Positions 5,712-5,937 of a stretch of 5,937 nucleotides of DNA are shown here, piece after piece (the first letter of the stretch is position 1; the number at the start of each line of letters is the position of its first letter). A program made the position numbers and the translations under genes. Under the pieces are notes generated by a model that was given only the letters and a program-made list of their open reading frames with translations, did not search any database and was not told where the DNA came from. This stretch comes from Clostridia bacterium (GTDB lineage Bacteria > Bacillota > Clostridia > Christensenellales > Borkfalkiaceae), in contig JAIDIR010000295.1 in NCBI GenBank assembly GCA_029052615.1, positions 1 through 5,937 of the forward strand. The letters are read 5' to 3'.

Positions 5712-5767
5712 GAAAGTTTTTAACATCTTTCTACATGTTGTATTTGTGAGTTTGAAAACTTTTAACA
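5712..5767. repeat. Two TGTTAAAA-type direct repeats 42 bp apart
   Basis: On the minus strand the 14-mers at 5767-5754 and 5725-5712 share 12 of 14 bases (TGTTAAAA, two variable bases, TTTC). The 42-bp offset equals four helical turns, and the copies flank NrdR box 2b. The right copy extends to TTAACAA on the plus strand, one half of a Rex-type site (TTGTTAA-N4-TTAACAA), but the other half is poor (4 of 7). A binding site is possible but not established. Confidence 0.3.
5728..5743. promoter_or_regulatory. NrdR box 2b (weaker partner)
   Basis: The core CTACATGTTG (5731-5740, centre 5735.5) keeps the conserved C, W, A, A, T, T, W and G positions of the NrdR consensus but departs from it at two inner AT positions. 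Alone it would not be convincing. The exact 32-bp distance to box 2a, the same as in the P1 pair, is the main support. It could serve P2 or a rightward gene outside the window. Confidence 0.5.
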
Positions 5768-5780
5768 AAGCGCGCGGAAC

Positions 5781-5817
5781 GGGGCAAAATAAGCCGCGAT
5801 TACAGATATTTTGTCCC
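5781..5817 (+). repeat. Inverted repeat followed by four T on the plus strand
   Basis: GGGGCAAAATA (5781-5791) and TATTTTGTCCC (5807-5817) pair over 11 positions with one G.U wobble and a 15-nt loop, then TTTT. It resembles a weak rightward terminator, yet no plus-strand gene precedes it. It may simply be a structural repeat in the upstream region. Confidence 0.3.
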
Positions 5818-5875
5818 TTTTGGCTGATTTATTGCATTTAGGGCGCAAAACGGCTCGGACGACAGTCAAAAAAAT

Positions 5876-5907
5876 GTAAATTCAACCTTTTTTACCGTAA
5901 ATTCAAC
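5876..5907. repeat. 11-bp direct repeat with 21-bp period at the window edge
   Basis: GTAAATTCAAC occurs at 5876-5886 and again at 5897-5907, and the second copy continues into a 5-bp hairpin (TCAAC/GTTGA, 5903-5917). The spacing equals two helical turns and also seven codons. On the minus strand the frame is open from the window edge to a TGA at 5868-5866 and would read KVEFTVK then KVEFTFF. It is therefore either a tandem protein-binding site or the last 23 codons of a neighbouring gene. I cannot decide between them. Confidence 0.4.
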
Positions 5908-5937
5908 TTTTGGTTGAGCGGAAAAATTATACAACTT

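Noticed and set aside
5720..5748. Rightward promoter TTAACA with a 17-bp spacer, mirroring P1 around box 2a
   Set aside because: The -35 has the mirrored position (19 bp from the box centre), but the hexamer at the -10 position (TTTGTG) is very poor, so a divergent promoter is not supported here.
5781..5817. Intrinsic terminator for a plus-strand gene
   Set aside because: No plus-strand gene precedes it in the window, the loop is 15 nt, and only four T follow; I kept it only as an inverted repeat.
5463..5865. Riboswitch or T-box in the long upstream region
   Set aside because: I found no B12-box, T-box or other familiar riboswitch core sequence on the minus strand; the predicted P1 leader is only about 54 nt.

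Overview
The window is a compact minus-strand locus. It reads from right to left as a roughly 0.45-kb control region, then nrdD, nrdG, dut, a ROK-family sugar kinase and an NSS-type (sodium:neurotransmitter symporter family) transporter. No RNA genes, CRISPR arrays, insertion sequences or phage genes were seen. A class III (oxygen-sensitive, glycyl-radical) ribonucleotide reductase with its activase points to an anaerobe. Sigma-A type promoters, NrdR boxes of the usual bacterial consensus and an alanine- and GC-rich coding style beside AT-rich control DNA fit an anaerobic Bacillota, probably Clostridia-like. That placement is inference, and I cannot name a genus.

Right part (5463-5937): non-coding control DNA. 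The nrdD promoter P1 is a near-consensus TTGACA, 17 bp, TATATT on the minus strand. Two NrdR boxes, centred 32 bp apart, straddle its -35 element. About 136 bp further upstream is a second NrdR box pair with the same 32-bp spacing, next to a second strong minus-strand promoter, P2 (TTGACT, 17 bp, TATAAT). In both promoters an NrdR box centre lies exactly 19 bp upstream of the -35 centre. Small hairpins and an 11-bp direct repeat with 21-bp period make up the rest.

Middle part (2296-5462): nrdD, nrdG and dut form an apparent operon. NrdD reduces ribonucleoside triphosphates, so it makes dUTP directly from UTP. NrdG installs the glycyl radical. Dut turns dUTP into dUMP for thymidylate synthesis and keeps uracil out of DNA. 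A perfect 10-bp hairpin separates nrdD from nrdG.

Left part (3-2280): the ROK kinase follows dut after 15 nt, so it is probably in the same transcript. A terminator-like hairpin with a seven-U tract overlaps its stop codon. The NSS-type transporter comes next. It has no visible Shine-Dalgarno sequence, and its start codon is buried in a perfect 8-bp inverted repeat, so it may be expressed separately. The main point of interest is the duplicated NrdR control architecture.
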